A stretch of 64,000 bases of DNA from Diadophis punctatus similis (taxonomy: Eukaryota > Chordata > Lepidosauria > Squamata > Dipsadidae). A program made the position numbers and the translations under genes. Within the stretch, counting starts at the first letter, position 1. Each line of letters opens with the position of its first letter. Of this stretch, positions 11,101 to 26,100 are shown one piece after another. The notes beneath the pieces are model-generated. The model did not search any database. It had not been told where the DNA came from and saw only the letters and a program-made list of their open reading frames with translations. The DNA is taken from the NCBI GenBank assembly GCA_023053685.1, contig JALIGW010000001.1, positions 67,089,740 to 67,153,739 on the forward strand, written 5' to 3'.

Positions 11101-14100
11101 CAAGTTTGAAGACCTCTGCACTAGAATGTGTACTTTATAAAAATATTGATGCACACATTCTGAAATTCTGACTGCAAGTTTGGATACCCTTTACTTTTTT
11201 AACAGCTGATTATCTTCATTTATCTTCTGTCACTCTGCCATTTTTAATATTTCATTTTCTACTCAGAAGAATGGGAGGTATTTCATTAAAGGGCCTTAGG
11301 CATTTCTCTAGAGATCCAGGGTTTTTCTTAATATAAACTTCTCCATACCCAAAGATCAGCAGAAAGGCCCCTGTTAAAGATATTTTCAGTTTCCAAGGAC
11401 TATATGTTCTGTCCGGCACACAAAAGAAAGACTTCTTCAATGCTGGTTGCATGCTGTGGGTTATATTTCTGAGGAGTTAGGCAAACTGTGCAAGTAGGCA
11501 GATGGTGTACTAATACAAAAAAACCGCTTGTCCCATTGTCTGCAGGAGTGGGAAATGTGATAAAAGTACTTCTGAAAATGCTAACAGGTTTAACAGTCTG
11601 GCTACAAATAAATAGCAATTTTTGTCTAATCCCATTTCTCCAGATTCTTAATTTTTCAGTTTTTGGAGTTTTTGGATCTTTTCAGTTTTTGGATCTTTTT
11701 CAGTTCTTGGAGAATGAATGTTAGTCCAATTTGTGCCACAGAAGCTCATTTGCAGAGCAAAACTTATTCTTCTTTAGGGTATTCCTATGTTGAATCAAGC
11801 AATCATTATTTATTCAAGAGAGCAGAGACTAACTTGTGCAAGGAATTATACACCGCTCAAATAAACATTTCAAGGATAACCTATGAATAATAAACATAAT
11901 ACCAAATAATGCTTTAAATATTGTTGAGGTGTGGCTTAAAGTAAGTCTAAAAAATTAATTTTAACTGGAAACAAATTGTAACATCAGAAAAAACAGTGTC
12001 AGGAAAATATTTTTCCAGTGAAGCATCGTAATTGAGAAGGGCCTTTCCAGTGCCACTAATTGTGATTATATTTAAGAGTATATTTAAAGGGAGGCTGGCA
12101 CTCTTCTATTCTCTGTCAGCAAGAGATTTAAATGCCATTATTGAAGTAATGATAAATTACTTTTTCACTTCAGGAGAAGCTAATTGGGGAAGGAGCTTAA
12201 GATGGACAAGATTCCCTATAGAAGGCAAAACTAAAAGTATAGTTGCAAATGATTGCGGTGAGGAAAACAGCAAAATAAATGAGTATGTCTATACAAAAAA
12301 AACCTAGTGAATATTTGAAAACATAGAAGGACACATAAAGAGAATGGAAAGAGGGCCAGGTAACAAAGGAAGAGTACAGGCATATAACTTTGAAGTGTAG
12401 AGCTGGTGTCAGGAAAGTAAAAGTACAGAGCATTAGGCTGAGAACAAAAGTGGTTTCAGTAATTAGGCTCACAGTACAAAGAAAAAAGCAGCAACATACA
12501 GCCGCTCAAAGGAGGAGGCAAAACAGGTAACAGACACAGAAAAGCAGATCTCTCAACTAATGGCTTTGGGCAGTCTTCTTAAAAAGCAACCTTTGTGTGT
12601 TGTACTAGGAAATTGTGAAAGGCTATATGAAAAGGTAGGATTGAAGCTTGAGTTTGATAAGAATATAGTCAGTAAGTGCTTCATTACTTCGAATTCTATA
12701 TCTCTAGGAGGTGATGGATTACATCTATGGATAGTAAAAGACATAAGAGTCTTGCCATATCTATGGATTGTATTTGAGGCATGTAAAAGAGTGAACTATT
12801 AGATGACTACAGGAGAACAAATGTCTCTATCTTCAAAAAGAAAAAGAACAAAGTTTTATGAATTACAAACCAGTCATTCTGATATTAATACCTGGAAAAA
12901 TTCTAGAGAGATAATTGATTTGTAGGCATTTTGAAAACAATGTAATTGATAGGATAATTTATCAGGTGTGCATTCATCAAGAACAAATCCTCCCTCTTAT
13001 CTCACTTTTTGATTACGGTAGGCAACTTATTTAATTGATACCAGGCTTCAACAAAGCATTTGGCAACATGCCTTACCTTTATAATATACAGATTAGCAAG
13101 CACTCTGAGTATCGGCTGGATGGCATGACAATAGGTGCATAGTTGGTCTGCACTAAACTCAAAAGTGTTATCAGAAGTAGTTCTTCATAAGTTAAAGGTT
13201 TCAAGTGAGATGTCACAAATTACCATAAACATCAGTTTTTCATTATTTTCATGAATATATAGTAGTGCAAATGTTTATCAGATTTCCAAATGCTAGAAAT
13301 TTGGGTGTAATAGCTAATGTCTTAGTTTCACATTCTTTTGGTGTCTTCTATTTTAGAAAAATGGGCTGAAAATAATAGTGAAATTTTAAAGAGACAAGTG
13401 CAAAATTGTTCTTTGGAAACAAAAATAAAAATATACATGTAAAAATGGGAGATTAACTTCCATGGTAACAGTACTTGTGAGAAAAGATGTTGGAATATAG
13501 CTATAGTGCACCTACAGTAGATCTCTTCTCCACACTACTAAGTTCAAGTTTGCTTCCAAGTTCAATTTGAAGTGCTGGTAATGACCTGTAAAGCCTCACA
13601 TGCTTGAGAGTGGTTATTTGAGGGGCCACTTCTTCCTAATTGCATCTAAGTACAGTTAGATGGAGCAGAAGAGAGCATCTGATGGGACTTAGGAGGAGAT
13701 CTTTTTCTTTAGTGGCACCTGCCTTTTAGAAAATTATTCCCCCTGAGATCAGATTGGCCCCCATCTTGGTCGCCTTCTGGAAGAGCCTGAGAACATACTG
13801 TAGCTTTGCAATCTGGCCTGGCCTGGGTCTAGTAACATGGGTATGAAACTAACAAAGTGGGTGTACAGGGACTCCTCACTAACCATGTTTTCAGTGACCA
13901 TTGGAAATTATGACAGTGCTGAGCAAAGGGGCTTGCAATCTGTGCCTGAAGTTATGGTTGCTCCAGCACCCCTATGAAATGAAAATTCAAGTGTTTGGCA
14001 GTCTGCTCACACTTTGACTCCAGGGGTATTGCAACTATCCCCACCTGCCTATCTCTCCTCTCACCTCAACTGCCCATCTGGCCCACCAGCATGCTCAAAG

Positions 14101-17100
14101 CTGCTGTGGCTCAAGACACTTCAGCCTATTCACTGCCCAACTAGGCTTGGGAGGCATCAGTTTACCCCCATCCCATAAGGCTCGGGAGGCCTTGTCTGAT
14201 TATAGAGTCCACCAGCATGTGCATAGTACTTATCTTCAGGGTTTCTCTGCAGCTACTGACAGGCATACTCAGCTTACTAAATCTGCCTGTCACCATTCTC
14301 CAAGTGTGCACCATTCTCACAATTGCACAATTTGGAGAATGATGTTTCTGAACACCACGAGAGCTGGCTCCATTCTCGCAATCATTTGGAAAGTTACAGG
14401 ATCACTTTCTCCCAATTACGTTAGCTCAACCTAATAGAATTTGAAAGGAACAATTGCTAGTGATTCCACATTTTCAGAATGTGAGGAAATCCAAGATTCC
14501 AATTGGAGATCAGTCTCCTCCCCCACCAGCCTTTAAGAAGCTATTGGAATCTTATTCTGTAGAGCATTGTTGCAATTCTCTTAATTTATTGCACTATTTT
14601 TTATTTCATTCCGTTAAATTTATTGTCGTTTATGTTAGTAGATTCAACATAGATTTTTTAATCATTTTGTTGTGTTTACTGCAAGATCCTGAGAGTCTGT
14701 TTATTATGGCAGGATATAAATAAACTTTGCAGTAAAGGCAGGTACTGGCTTGCTGTTCTGCTGATGTCAGACTTTTTTTGCATGTGGAACAAAGTGAGGT
14801 TCAGCAAAGATTCCGAAGTCACCCATTTCTTCCAGTTATACCCTCTTTACTATCCTAGAGAGTCCTCTCAGTCTTTTGAGGGACTCACTCAAAGGAGCCA
14901 CAAAAGAGCCATAAATGAGTGCAGAGAACAACAAAAATGCAACTAATGCACGGGTGATTGTATTCACAGTTCCAAGAACACTTTCTTGGACACAATGGGA
15001 CCAAAGTCTTTCCAAATGAAGTCCACCTTATGGGTTGTTCCTGGCCTTGGTTATCTAGCTTAGTCAACTCTATAAGACCAGCTTCAGGGCCAGGGTCCAA
15101 CCTGAAGTGAATCCAAGCAACTTTATTTGATTGATGCTGAACATATTTCCCTCAATAGTTCTCTAAGTGAATATCCAGCTCCTTTCCCAGGAGAGACAGG
15201 ACCACTGTAAAAACAGGCCCACTGGGTAGCTATATGCAGGTACAATAAAGACAATAAAGTTGCATAGGTATGATCCAATCCTGAGCCCCAAATGCTTCCT
15301 CATTCCAAGTGGTGATTATGGTTGTGCTTGGACAGCACACTAGATCTTCAAGAACTATCGACGATGCGGATTTCATATTTAGGGGCTGTTGAATTCAATT
15401 GGGCTAGCTAGAGGAACTGTAGAGAATGTGCTTTTATCAAGCACAAAAGCATATTCTCTACGGTTCCTCTAGCTGTAATCTTCTTCCTTTTTGAAATTCT
15501 TTGAAGCATTGAAATTATCACAGTTGCATTCATTGTTGTTTTTAAGCCAAACTATACCTTTTTTATTAGATTACTTCTGTTCTATTGCTGAGTATTATAC
15601 TGTTGTCTTTGTAATAAATAAATCTACAGTATACGGTTAGATTTGTTGCTCTTCATTAATGTATTGAATAGTTTAGAAAATACACTGAGTATGATGCATT
15701 CAGGTATGTATGTTAATATTAATTATTCTTATTGTCTCATTGAATAGCAGTTCATTTCTTCTTTATTAAAATAATACATCCTACTATGCCAGAAGTATTT
15801 TCCTGTTCCCACAGGTGGATAATATGTGCCCTCCCTACTGCTCCTTTCACATTTATTGCTGATATTCAATGTCAGGCTGCTCAAGCTGACATGCCGTAGG
15901 ATGTTTGAAATTGCAAGTTAACAACTTCTGGTGGCCCAAACATATCCCTTCCCTAATATACCTTCATGTAATGATAACTCCCTAATATACCATGATATAA
16001 TGATGTGTTTAGGGAATATCATATTAGCATGAGTATGTATGCTACAGTCAGATGGACAAATCAATTATTGTGATTTTTGTCAGAGTACTGTTACTTGATG
16101 GGTTTACAAATGAACAAACCAGGATGTTGAATAATCATATATTGTATATTTCAGCAATACTTTGCCTCAATTTTTTTGCCTGGGGATTTAGTTCTTTATT
16201 AAGAATAATACCTTTCAAATACTTTGTCATGGAACTGATGTAAGGAAACAGCTTGATTTTCTATTAATCTTTCTATTTGAAATTATTTATTTTAGGCTCA
16301 AATTGCCTTCCTTCAAGGTGAAAGAAAAGGTCAAGAGAATTTGAAGAAGGATTTAGTGCGAAGAATAAAAATGTTAGAATATGCTCTTAAACAAGAACGG
16401 TATGGTGCTTAAGTTGTAGATATCTTAGAGCTGTTAACTGTTAAATGCAAGAACTATTTACTATTTTATATCAAAGCCAATATTGACTATCTTTTTCCCT
16501 ATTCTTCTCTCCAGTACAAAATAAAATGTTACAAAATAATTTATAACTAGGTGCAAGTCATCTAAGTATAATAGAATCTATTTGTAAAAAAACCCCTAGC
16601 CATTCTTAACTCATGTTTTTATAATTTTATTAAAAGTTTAAAAAGTAAGGTTTAAAACTAATACAAACTAGTATAAAGAAAAAGGAAAGAGAGGTAAAAG
16701 GGGAACATGTAAGAAATTTGAATTTCTTACATGTCCACCAAGCATGATAAAATGTTCCTTCTTGATGTTCACATTTCCAATATGAATTTGAAGTGCCTTT
16801 ATATATTCTAGATAATTTCTTTGATGTCATATACCAATGGCTACATCATTTTATAAAATTCTCTTAAGATTATAACATAGTATATTAAGACATATATTTT
16901 CTCACTGTTCCTTCTGTATATTATAATCAAAAATTTTAGCCCACTTATCATACATTCTTTTTTTTCTCTTGTTTCAAATTTCAACTGATTTATGTGTAGC
17001 AAATTACATGGTCATCATTTGTACATAATTTCATTTCAAACTAACCCTGAGAGTGTCCAAAACTATAAACTCTTTTGTGTATTTTAATTTTTTCTAATAA

Positions 17101-20100
17101 TTGTAAATAAGAAAACTTTGGCAACTATACCACTAGTTTTTCTCTTTATTTTATTTTGTATTTTCTTTGACATAATTCTAATATCTCATGATAAGTTAGC
17201 CATTTGTGTTTGCCTATTATTTAGTGTCTGTAAAATGCTACTTGTGCTGAGAGCCACAAAGGTGTTTTGGGGACCAATCTGAGTTTGTATCTATTCCATA
17301 GTCTCAGTATGGCATGCCTAACATAATGATTTTAAAATCGTGCCACAGATACTCATGCCACCCAAATCTCAAGTCATGTCCTAAAAGCCTTCACTTAGCA
17401 ATAACCATTCTTTCATTCAAACCAAACAGTAAGCAGCAATATACAATTTCAAAACAAATACACTCAATCCAGAGGCGGGTTCCTAATTTTTTTTACTACC
17501 ACTCTGTGGGCATGGCTTATTTTGTGGGTGTGGCTTGCCAGCCATGTTACCGGGTGGGCGTGGGCCTCGGGAGCTTGGCAGCAGCCGGAGAAGCAGGGGG
17601 GGCATTGCCCACCCGCAACGCAGCCCCCCGCAGCGTGAGCAGCAAGACCGCAGCAGTGGTTCTTCTAGGAGGCTCCGTCCGGCCTGAATGCTTCTCCCCA
17701 TTCAATGATCCTAGGCTCCTGCCACCCATTCCCCCTCCCCTCAGCAGCTCGAGAAGCCTCGAACGTGCAAAAATGCCTAGGATCATCACCGCGCGTTCAT
17801 GGCTTCTCGGACTGCTGAAGGGAGGGGAACTGAGATAGGTCCTGCCGCCCATTCTTTCAGCGTCTCACGCGCTCCCTCAGCCATCCTCCCCTGCTTGGAC
17901 TCACTGTGGGGTAGGAAGGCAGTGCATGTACAGTGCCAGAAGCTCAGCTTCTGGGCATGCGCAGAAGAAATTTTTAAAAAAAAAATTGTAAAAAAAATTG
18001 TAAAAAAAATTGTAAAAAAATGGCGGTGCCCAGGCACCGACAACCAACCGCACCGGTACTGTGACATCACCAGCAGGCCGCTACCGGTGCTATAGAGTGG
18101 ACCGCACTGGTAGGAACCCACCACTGACTCAATCCTCCTCTTTCCTTTGCATCCTGTGACATCTTACTGTATATTTAACTTGCCACACAAAATATATATC
18201 CTTTTGCCACTGTTTAAATGTTGCATCAGTTGTCAAAACAGAATCGTTTCAGACAAAACAGATATTTTTCATTCTAGGCAGGACCTTAATATATAAAGAT
18301 AGATAAGAAATATAAGCAGCTCGTAATATTTTCTATCACTGTAGTTTGATTTATTAGTTTTCTTAATTTGAGATAAACTTGGTAGTGATTTATTGCATTC
18401 CGAAAACTGTGATCAAGTGAGATAAGAGATGATGAGATAAGAGAGATGAGCAATCAATTTGTAAATACAGAGTGCAAATGAAAATAAAGCACCATTCTAA
18501 TTTTAATTTCTGCCACATCAGGTAGACTGAATGTATTTTCTTAAGCTCTATACTACATACTCTCTGAATTTTTAGATTCTGACCAATCAAAATCAGCATG
18601 CCCAATCAAAATCAGCATGCCCATCCTAAAGACATCATATTGCCTACACCTATTTTAAATGCTCAAGATTACTTAGTGTAATTTTGGTTTTATATATACT
18701 GTATATATACATCGATATTTTAACTGGTTATGTTTAATTTTTTTATTCATATCAATTGTTCATGTAAAGCTGTTGCTAAATATCTTGAAGTGGAAATGAC
18801 ATAAATGATTTCCATCTTTTTCATCAGTAGAAACCTTGCAAAGATCTCATTTTCTATCCCAAACACTATTCGTAGAATTGATATTACTGGGAAATTGGAA
18901 ATGTGATATTATTCCAGATATTAAAGAAAGGTTGTTGGATTTGTTTTGGAAAAGGCAATATTTTCCATCAATCAAGGTGCAGCAATATCTACTATGGCAG
19001 ATATCTTTACAATAATATTTTGTACTGATTATATTACAGTTATATATTTATTAGTAAACCAGTGACTATTGATAAGTATAAAATATACAATAGATTTTCT
19101 TTTCCTTCTTAGTTGCATTTTTGGTTTGTTTGCCATTGTTTAAAGATTGCTTTGTTAATTGTATATGTTAATAATGCTAAATAAAACCCAAAAATGTTTT
19201 TAAAATATTTTTTTAGTTCTAACTAATGTTATAAATTAATCTGATCATATATAGAAAAAAGCCAAGACAAGAATGTTTGAGTAAAAATCTTAAAGTAGTT
19301 GGTTCTAAATTTATTTTAAAATCCATCAAACTGCATCTGTTTTGTTTTTATGCTAATATCAAAGAGTTTTTTTCCTAAGAAATAAAAGTATCCTAATAAA
19401 CTTAATTGACATTCTTCTATCTTTTAAACATGATCCTAAGCAATATGATTTATATAAGCTTTTTTAATTAAACCCTTGATTTCCACAAAACGTACATGAT
19501 AATAAATTTCTAATATTTAAGATACCTCAAGTTTCCATTGTTTTTATTTGTATGAAATTTAAATTAATAATTCAGAATTATAATCTGTTTTATTATCCAT
19601 AACATAAGCAAAGGTTAAACTCAAACCTCAAAGAGATTCCAATGTGGTTATTTTAGAGTTTTCTTGTAGAGTGTTGTGATATTTTTCTTAGCAGCTTTAT
19701 GTTTATGTTTCTCAGTTTAGCAGCAATTCTTGGTTTTTCTGTACATAAGAGTATTTGCAGACTTGATAAGCATAGCTGAATTGGATTTGTGATTGTAGCT
19801 TGTCAAACGTTTTTAATAAAAACTGCATGAAATTAATTTACCCACATTTGTAATTTATATACTTTTAAGTATGTATAAAGCATTGATATTTTTTAAAAAT
19901 AGAGAACATTTTGAATACATCTATGCTTGTAGGAATATGTAGATATGAAAGAGAAAGGGGACAGTGACACTTTTGTACCCTAATTGATTCCTCTTTTCTT
20001 TATAGAGCTAAATATCACAAATTAAAATATGGTACAGAGCTGAACCAGGGAGATATGAAGCCACCAAATTATGATTCTGGTAAGAATTAATTTTACAGAG

Positions 20101-23100
20101 GAAGACAGTTAAGACTGAAGAAAAGACAAAGCTGTCATTTTGTAAAGAATGAGGGTCTGGAATATTTTAGCATAAAACAGTGTTTAGGGCTCAAAAGAGA
20201 ACACGGCAGAGGTGGGTTCCTGCCGGTTCGGACTGGTTCTATAGAACTGGTAGCGGGAATTTCCCTCCGCTCGCCGAACTGGCAGTAATGGCCGACTGGA
20301 CACGCCCCCAAAACGGTGTTCTCGGGGCCTTAGGCAGCGCCATCTTGTTTTTTGCTTCTGAGCACGCGCAGAAGCTGGGTTTTTAGCACCATGCACGCCC
20401 ACACGGCACGTTAGGAAGCGAACCGGCAGTGAGGTAAGTCAGAACCCACCCCTGGAACACAGGCTGTTCCTTTTCACGTGTGGTTCTTCCTCCTATGCTT
20501 GTTTAAAGTGAAGCTTAGTGTTAGTCTGCCACACAGACAATCCTATAAGTCAAGTTTTCAAACTTTAATACTAATTTTGTCTCAACTGTGCCTGTATTTT
20601 ACAGCACTGCAATAATAATGAGTGATCATATGGTTAAATTACTTGATAGACCTCTTTTCACTTTTTGTTGTGGTTAGTCAGAAAAATAACGTAGTTACAA
20701 TTAACAACTGGACAAAAATCTATGCATGAACCACATAGAATTTATAAAATAAATGTTGTCTAATTAACATTTAATAACTGGGAAAACATATTAAAAGCAA
20801 TATAAACAATATGGGATTCAGATTAATTGCATTGGTGATTGGATAATTGAAATGGATGGATTTCTTGGGTTCAAACTCAAATTAACACTGACTTCACTTC
20901 TTATAAAGTTATTTTAGAATAGAAAACCACTGTAGGTAATAATAATACATTGTCCTTTCAGTGCTATTAACCAAAAGTCTTATTTTCTGTTGGAAGCTAT
21001 AGGAATTCAGTGTATATTCTATGTACATAATTAGGTTGGTATAATTTTTTTCATTGCCATTAAACATGCGTTTAAACATGCTGTATAGTGTATTAAATTT
21101 TCTGCAGAAATATATTTTTCGGAGTAACCATAGAATAATATCCAATGTATGTTATATTTATTTAAAATTTCGTACATCTTTTTAATTTTGTTTCACTGTT
21201 ATTTAAATAGTATGGGAATATTTAATCAATGCTAGAAGATAAATTTACATAAAAGTGACTCTTCTTCTAACATTGTTGTTATACTAATTTTAGTCTTGTC
21301 TCTGTTTTTCAGATGAAGGAAATGAAACTGAAGTTCAGTCACAGCCCAATAGTCAATTAATATGGAAACAAGGGAGACAGTTACTCAGACAGTAAGTTGT
21401 CTGAGAATAATAAACTTAATAATGACTTCATAATATGGTGGGAATAAGCAAAATATTAGTATCTCTTTTTTCCAGCTCTTGTAGCTATGATGATTAAAAG
21501 TAATGGGGTGCCATTAGTTCCTCTTTTCCTTAACTTGCAAAAGCTATTTCACGCTGGTAAAATTGACAGTTTTTATAACTTTATTTTGATTTCATTTCTT
21601 GTAATGTTTGACTTATAAAACTCACTGCTCTGGATTCAATAACTCCTCCCAAGTTTTTACTGGGGAAAAGATGAAAAGAGGAGCCAATTATTGCTGGTTT
21701 CCTTGGTGTTTCCCCTTTATAAAAGAATATAGCTGAAGATGTGTGAGGAATTTTCTTCTTGACTAACATAATGAATAATTGTGTATGCATGGATAGAAAA
21801 GCTCTCTACTTTTCATGGGAATTGTAGAGACTGGTACTGCAGGAGACATCCCCTCTGCAGCTGGTACAAGTTGATTTGTAAGCCTGTTGTGTCAGGCAAA
21901 GCCACATTATTCCTCTTACTACTTAAATTGTTGATCAGTTCTGGGTAGAGTCTATCAAATGTTCAACGCATTTGATAGCTCCTGAATAACTGCCATGTAA
22001 TCGTTTATTACAGATACCTGCAAGAGGTGGGATATACTGACACAATCCTGGATGTGAAGTCAAAACGAGTACGAACGTTGCTGGGTCTCTCCGGTGATGG
22101 TCCAGAGAGGGAAACTGACAAAAACCAAGAATCAATGGTGAACGGCACAGATGTTGAGATTAAACAAAAAGTGATGATTGGGTAAGTGTTTTTAACAATG
22201 AGAAATTGTAGAAATTGTACTTTAAAAATCTCTGTGTTAAAAATGAAGTAGTATATGTGACACCTATGTGGTAGAATGTAGATGCTGTTTTTAAAGGAAG
22301 GATCAGTCTCTCTCCACATTTCTGTTTTTGTAAGCTATGCAGTTATTATATTGAATGGAAGAAAAAGCCCACTGCATGATTTTTTACGTCTTTCTCTAAC
22401 CAATACTATGCTTGTCTTGAAAGACATACCATGGTATGTCATGTTCTCAACACTAGCATAGTCTCTGTGAGAGAGAAATCAAAAGACACAGTGAGGATCA
22501 CTATTTACTTTCCCGATGGCATTGCAGTAATATTGGTATAGTGTAAGGTAGTAATTAGCTGCTGTTGGATAATTTAGAACTTGTCATGGATGGAATTGGA
22601 AGAAAATAAAATATAAATTGTTTGTAGGAAGACTTAATTCATGGACTCTGCATTTTTGGAGGTCTTTACTCCTCTAGGAAATGTAATTTGTGGGAATGTA
22701 TTTTTATTTATTGTTATCAGAATAGTTATAAATCAATAAATGAAGCAGACTCAGAACAAGGAAACCATTTTTAAGAGCAAATTTTGTATGTAATATTCCA
22801 CAAAGTAATTTAAAGTTGACCTAGTGCTTCCTTAAGGAAAAATTAATTATTCTGTCCATGGTATTTTTATGCAAGCCAATATATTTGCTAATGTACAGAT
22901 CCCAGTGAAACTTATATACTCAAGAGCATCGTATGAGTTCGAATGCAACCTGGAAGATTTCAAGCCCGTCCATGGAAACATAATTTTGATAGTTTGACAG
23001 ATATAATACTACTCACACATGTTTCATAATCTTTAATGAAAGAAATGTTGCACTTCTTCAGATCAGCAGACTTCTTTTATGAAAGATAAGTACCATATGT

Positions 23101-26100
23101 CAGCATGAAGCCCACAGGGATACTAAACAATTAACTGATATTAATATCAAGCATTTCCAGTGTTTGCTGTGAATATGAAGGGTGCATCTTGCCATTAACA
23201 TTTTTTGATAAAAGAAGAACAAATCAATAAAATGCCATATTTTTTGGTATAGCCTTGCATGGTATACCAGATAGTTTTCATTTAATCTCTGCTTCTTTAT
23301 TTTAATAATGATGGGGTTTGGTTTTTTTTGCAAATCGAGTAACCAATATTTAGATATGCATTATTTTAATACTGGATATATAATATATAATAAAATCCAA
23401 AACTTGTCAAACATTTTGATTTTTAAGATTGACTTACAAGGGGTATCATTGTAAATCTGTTTTTTGTTAGGCAAAATTAACCTAAAATCTACTTTCATTT
23501 AATATCTTTTTATTTTGTTAAAATTCAAAAATAGAAACATGTCTTATATTGATAGACTGTAAAATATTAATAGGTTCATAATTCATATCCCTACAAAAGT
23601 TTTCATGTACAGATGAGCTGATATAAAGACTTGGGAACAACTTAGAAACGTTTTTTTAAAACTTGCATTTGCTATGCGAGATGGAACTTTGCTTCTGAAT
23701 ACCAGGCCAGTTCATCCCAACATGTCTTCTTTCTTGTTACTTCTTACTGTTCGCAGCCTGTGGCTTGCCTGAACAGAATAAATTTGCACTAACCCAAAGA
23801 AGGAACTTGGATTTTCACTGATCATCTTCCTACATCTTCAGCCTCCTGCATTGCATCAAATGTTATAAAAGGTCTCTTCATGCTCAGGAACAGATACAGA
23901 GGCTTTATAGGAAGGAGAAAGTAGAAATCCGCTTTCTGCAATCAAAACAATATTTAGTGTTCTTAAAATTCAAATCCTTCTTCCATATTTCCAATATGTC
24001 TTGTTCCTGGGATTATAATTTCCACCATTCTTTGCCTCAGGCTGGTTGGCCTTTTATGATAGCACGTTTGATAGCATCATGAAACAAGTTTCAGAAATAT
24101 GCTAAAACCATTGAAACAAATGCCCTAAAATTGGTTCAACACATTTAAATGTATAAGAAACTTCTTTAAAACCTCAAACTAGAAATCTATAGGAATATGT
24201 TTAAGCATTTGTACTGAAGCTGTAACAATATAAGTTGATTTTCATTATGGTAAACAAAAATATTTAATTTTAAATATTTCCCCCTTTGTGCGTTTCCTAA
24301 AAGTTTAGAGCAGTCATCATAAAATCAAGGTTGGTTCAACTGTGAGAAGAATCATTTAACACATCTGGAAAGATTTAGTAGAGAAAGGTTAATTTAGGAT
24401 TAGGTTCTTTTGCTTCTGCTCTTCCATCTTCAAAACTTCATAGAACCAATGATTCATAGAGAATATATATTATAGAGTTGAAATCTAACTATTACCTGAA
24501 ATTAGTTCACAAAAGCTTTACTGAAAATAGGCAATAAATCTTTGTTTTGTGAAAGATATAAGTAGTTATTCTTCACAAAATAACTGTAAGTTTGTGTATT
24601 ATATGGTTATTTATTTTAAATTTGATGATATTTTCTGCTGCGGTTCCCAAGCACCCTGAGGTACCAAGTGAACTCACAGGGGTGACACAGCATATTTTAA
24701 ATTTTTGAGGGAAATACAGCAGTTCTTGATGTCTCTCAGACATCGTGGAAAGTACTATCTCAAGGTAGATCACAACTTGGGTTAGGGGGTGCCATAAAAA
24801 AAAATTACAGATATGTTATGAGTGCTATCAATTAAGAAAGTTTGGAAACCTCTGTTGTACTGTATTGATTTTTTTATTTAAGAGCTGAAGTGGTGCAGTG
24901 GTTAAATGCAGCCATTGCAGGCTGACTGCTAGTTCAACAGCTCAGCTGTTCAAATCTCACTAGGCTCAAGGTTGACTCAGCCTTCCATCCTTCCGAGGTC
25001 GGTAAAATGAGGACCCAGATTGTTGGGGGCAATATGCTGAACTCTGTAAACCGCTTAGAGAGTGCTGTAAAGCACTATGAAGCGGTATATAAGAAAAGTG
25101 CTATTGCTATATTGCTATTATTGCTTCATTCAGTATATGTTATACTTATGATTACTTTGGCTGGCAACTGCATTTAAAAATAATTATGCAAATATTTTCA
25201 ATATTTCCCTGGGCTACTTATACTGTATAAAATAATTTAGAATCTCAAGGTATTGGGAAGGAATCAGGTTGGGAAAAGTGGGATTGGCCTACATTTCCTG
25301 ATGTTTGTACAACATGGTACCATTCAATCAATTTTCATAACTGTGTTATGAAAATCTGTTAAAATAAACCATTATATATTTTGTAATATACAATATTTAC
25401 TTAGGAGTAAGTTACCCTGAATTTGCTGAGACCTATTTATGAGTAAACATGTTCTGTATTTAAGTCTTGTTCCTATCTTGATATTGTCATTTACAAATGT
25501 AAAATATTCAGAAATGGTAGCTTTGCTTATGTTTCGAAGAAGTATTTCAAAGTGACTTTTCTTTGATGTAACAGAATAACAGAATTGGAAAGGACTTTGG
25601 AGGTCTTTTATTGCAACTCCCTGCTCAAGCAGGAGACGCTATACCATTTCAGACAAATGGCTGTCCAATCTCTTATTTAAAAACTCTTATTTCAATTAAT
25701 TGTGCAGTATGTGCTTTTTTAAAAGAAGAACTAATTGCGACATACAGGTTATTGGACCTAGATGTGAAAATAAAGCATGTTAAGAGAGATTTATTTTAGT
25801 AATTGTTTTAAATTTATTCTCTTATTTTTTTAAATAGTGACAAAAATTGAAATTTATTTTTTTCAGTAAATTTAAGTATTGGGACTATTATTGTTGTAGC
25901 TTTAGTTATTTTCTTCTTGACCCCAATTGCTTGTCATTGTGTCAACAGAAGAAGTTGCACAGTTATTTCTATCTTTAAACACTCTTAAATAGTCTAGAAA
26001 TATCTATAGTTTTAAACAGCAGTCATAATTATTACGATTAATCTTAAGATAAAAAGATGTAAAGTACAAAAACGAACATTTTGAGATTCCTGTTTAGTGA

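Noticed and set aside
22423..22440. Perfect 18-bp palindrome (GACATACCATGGTATGTC)
   Set aside because: Short, isolated, no repeat ends or conserved context; such a palindrome can occur by chance in a window of this size only rarely, but nothing else supports a function.
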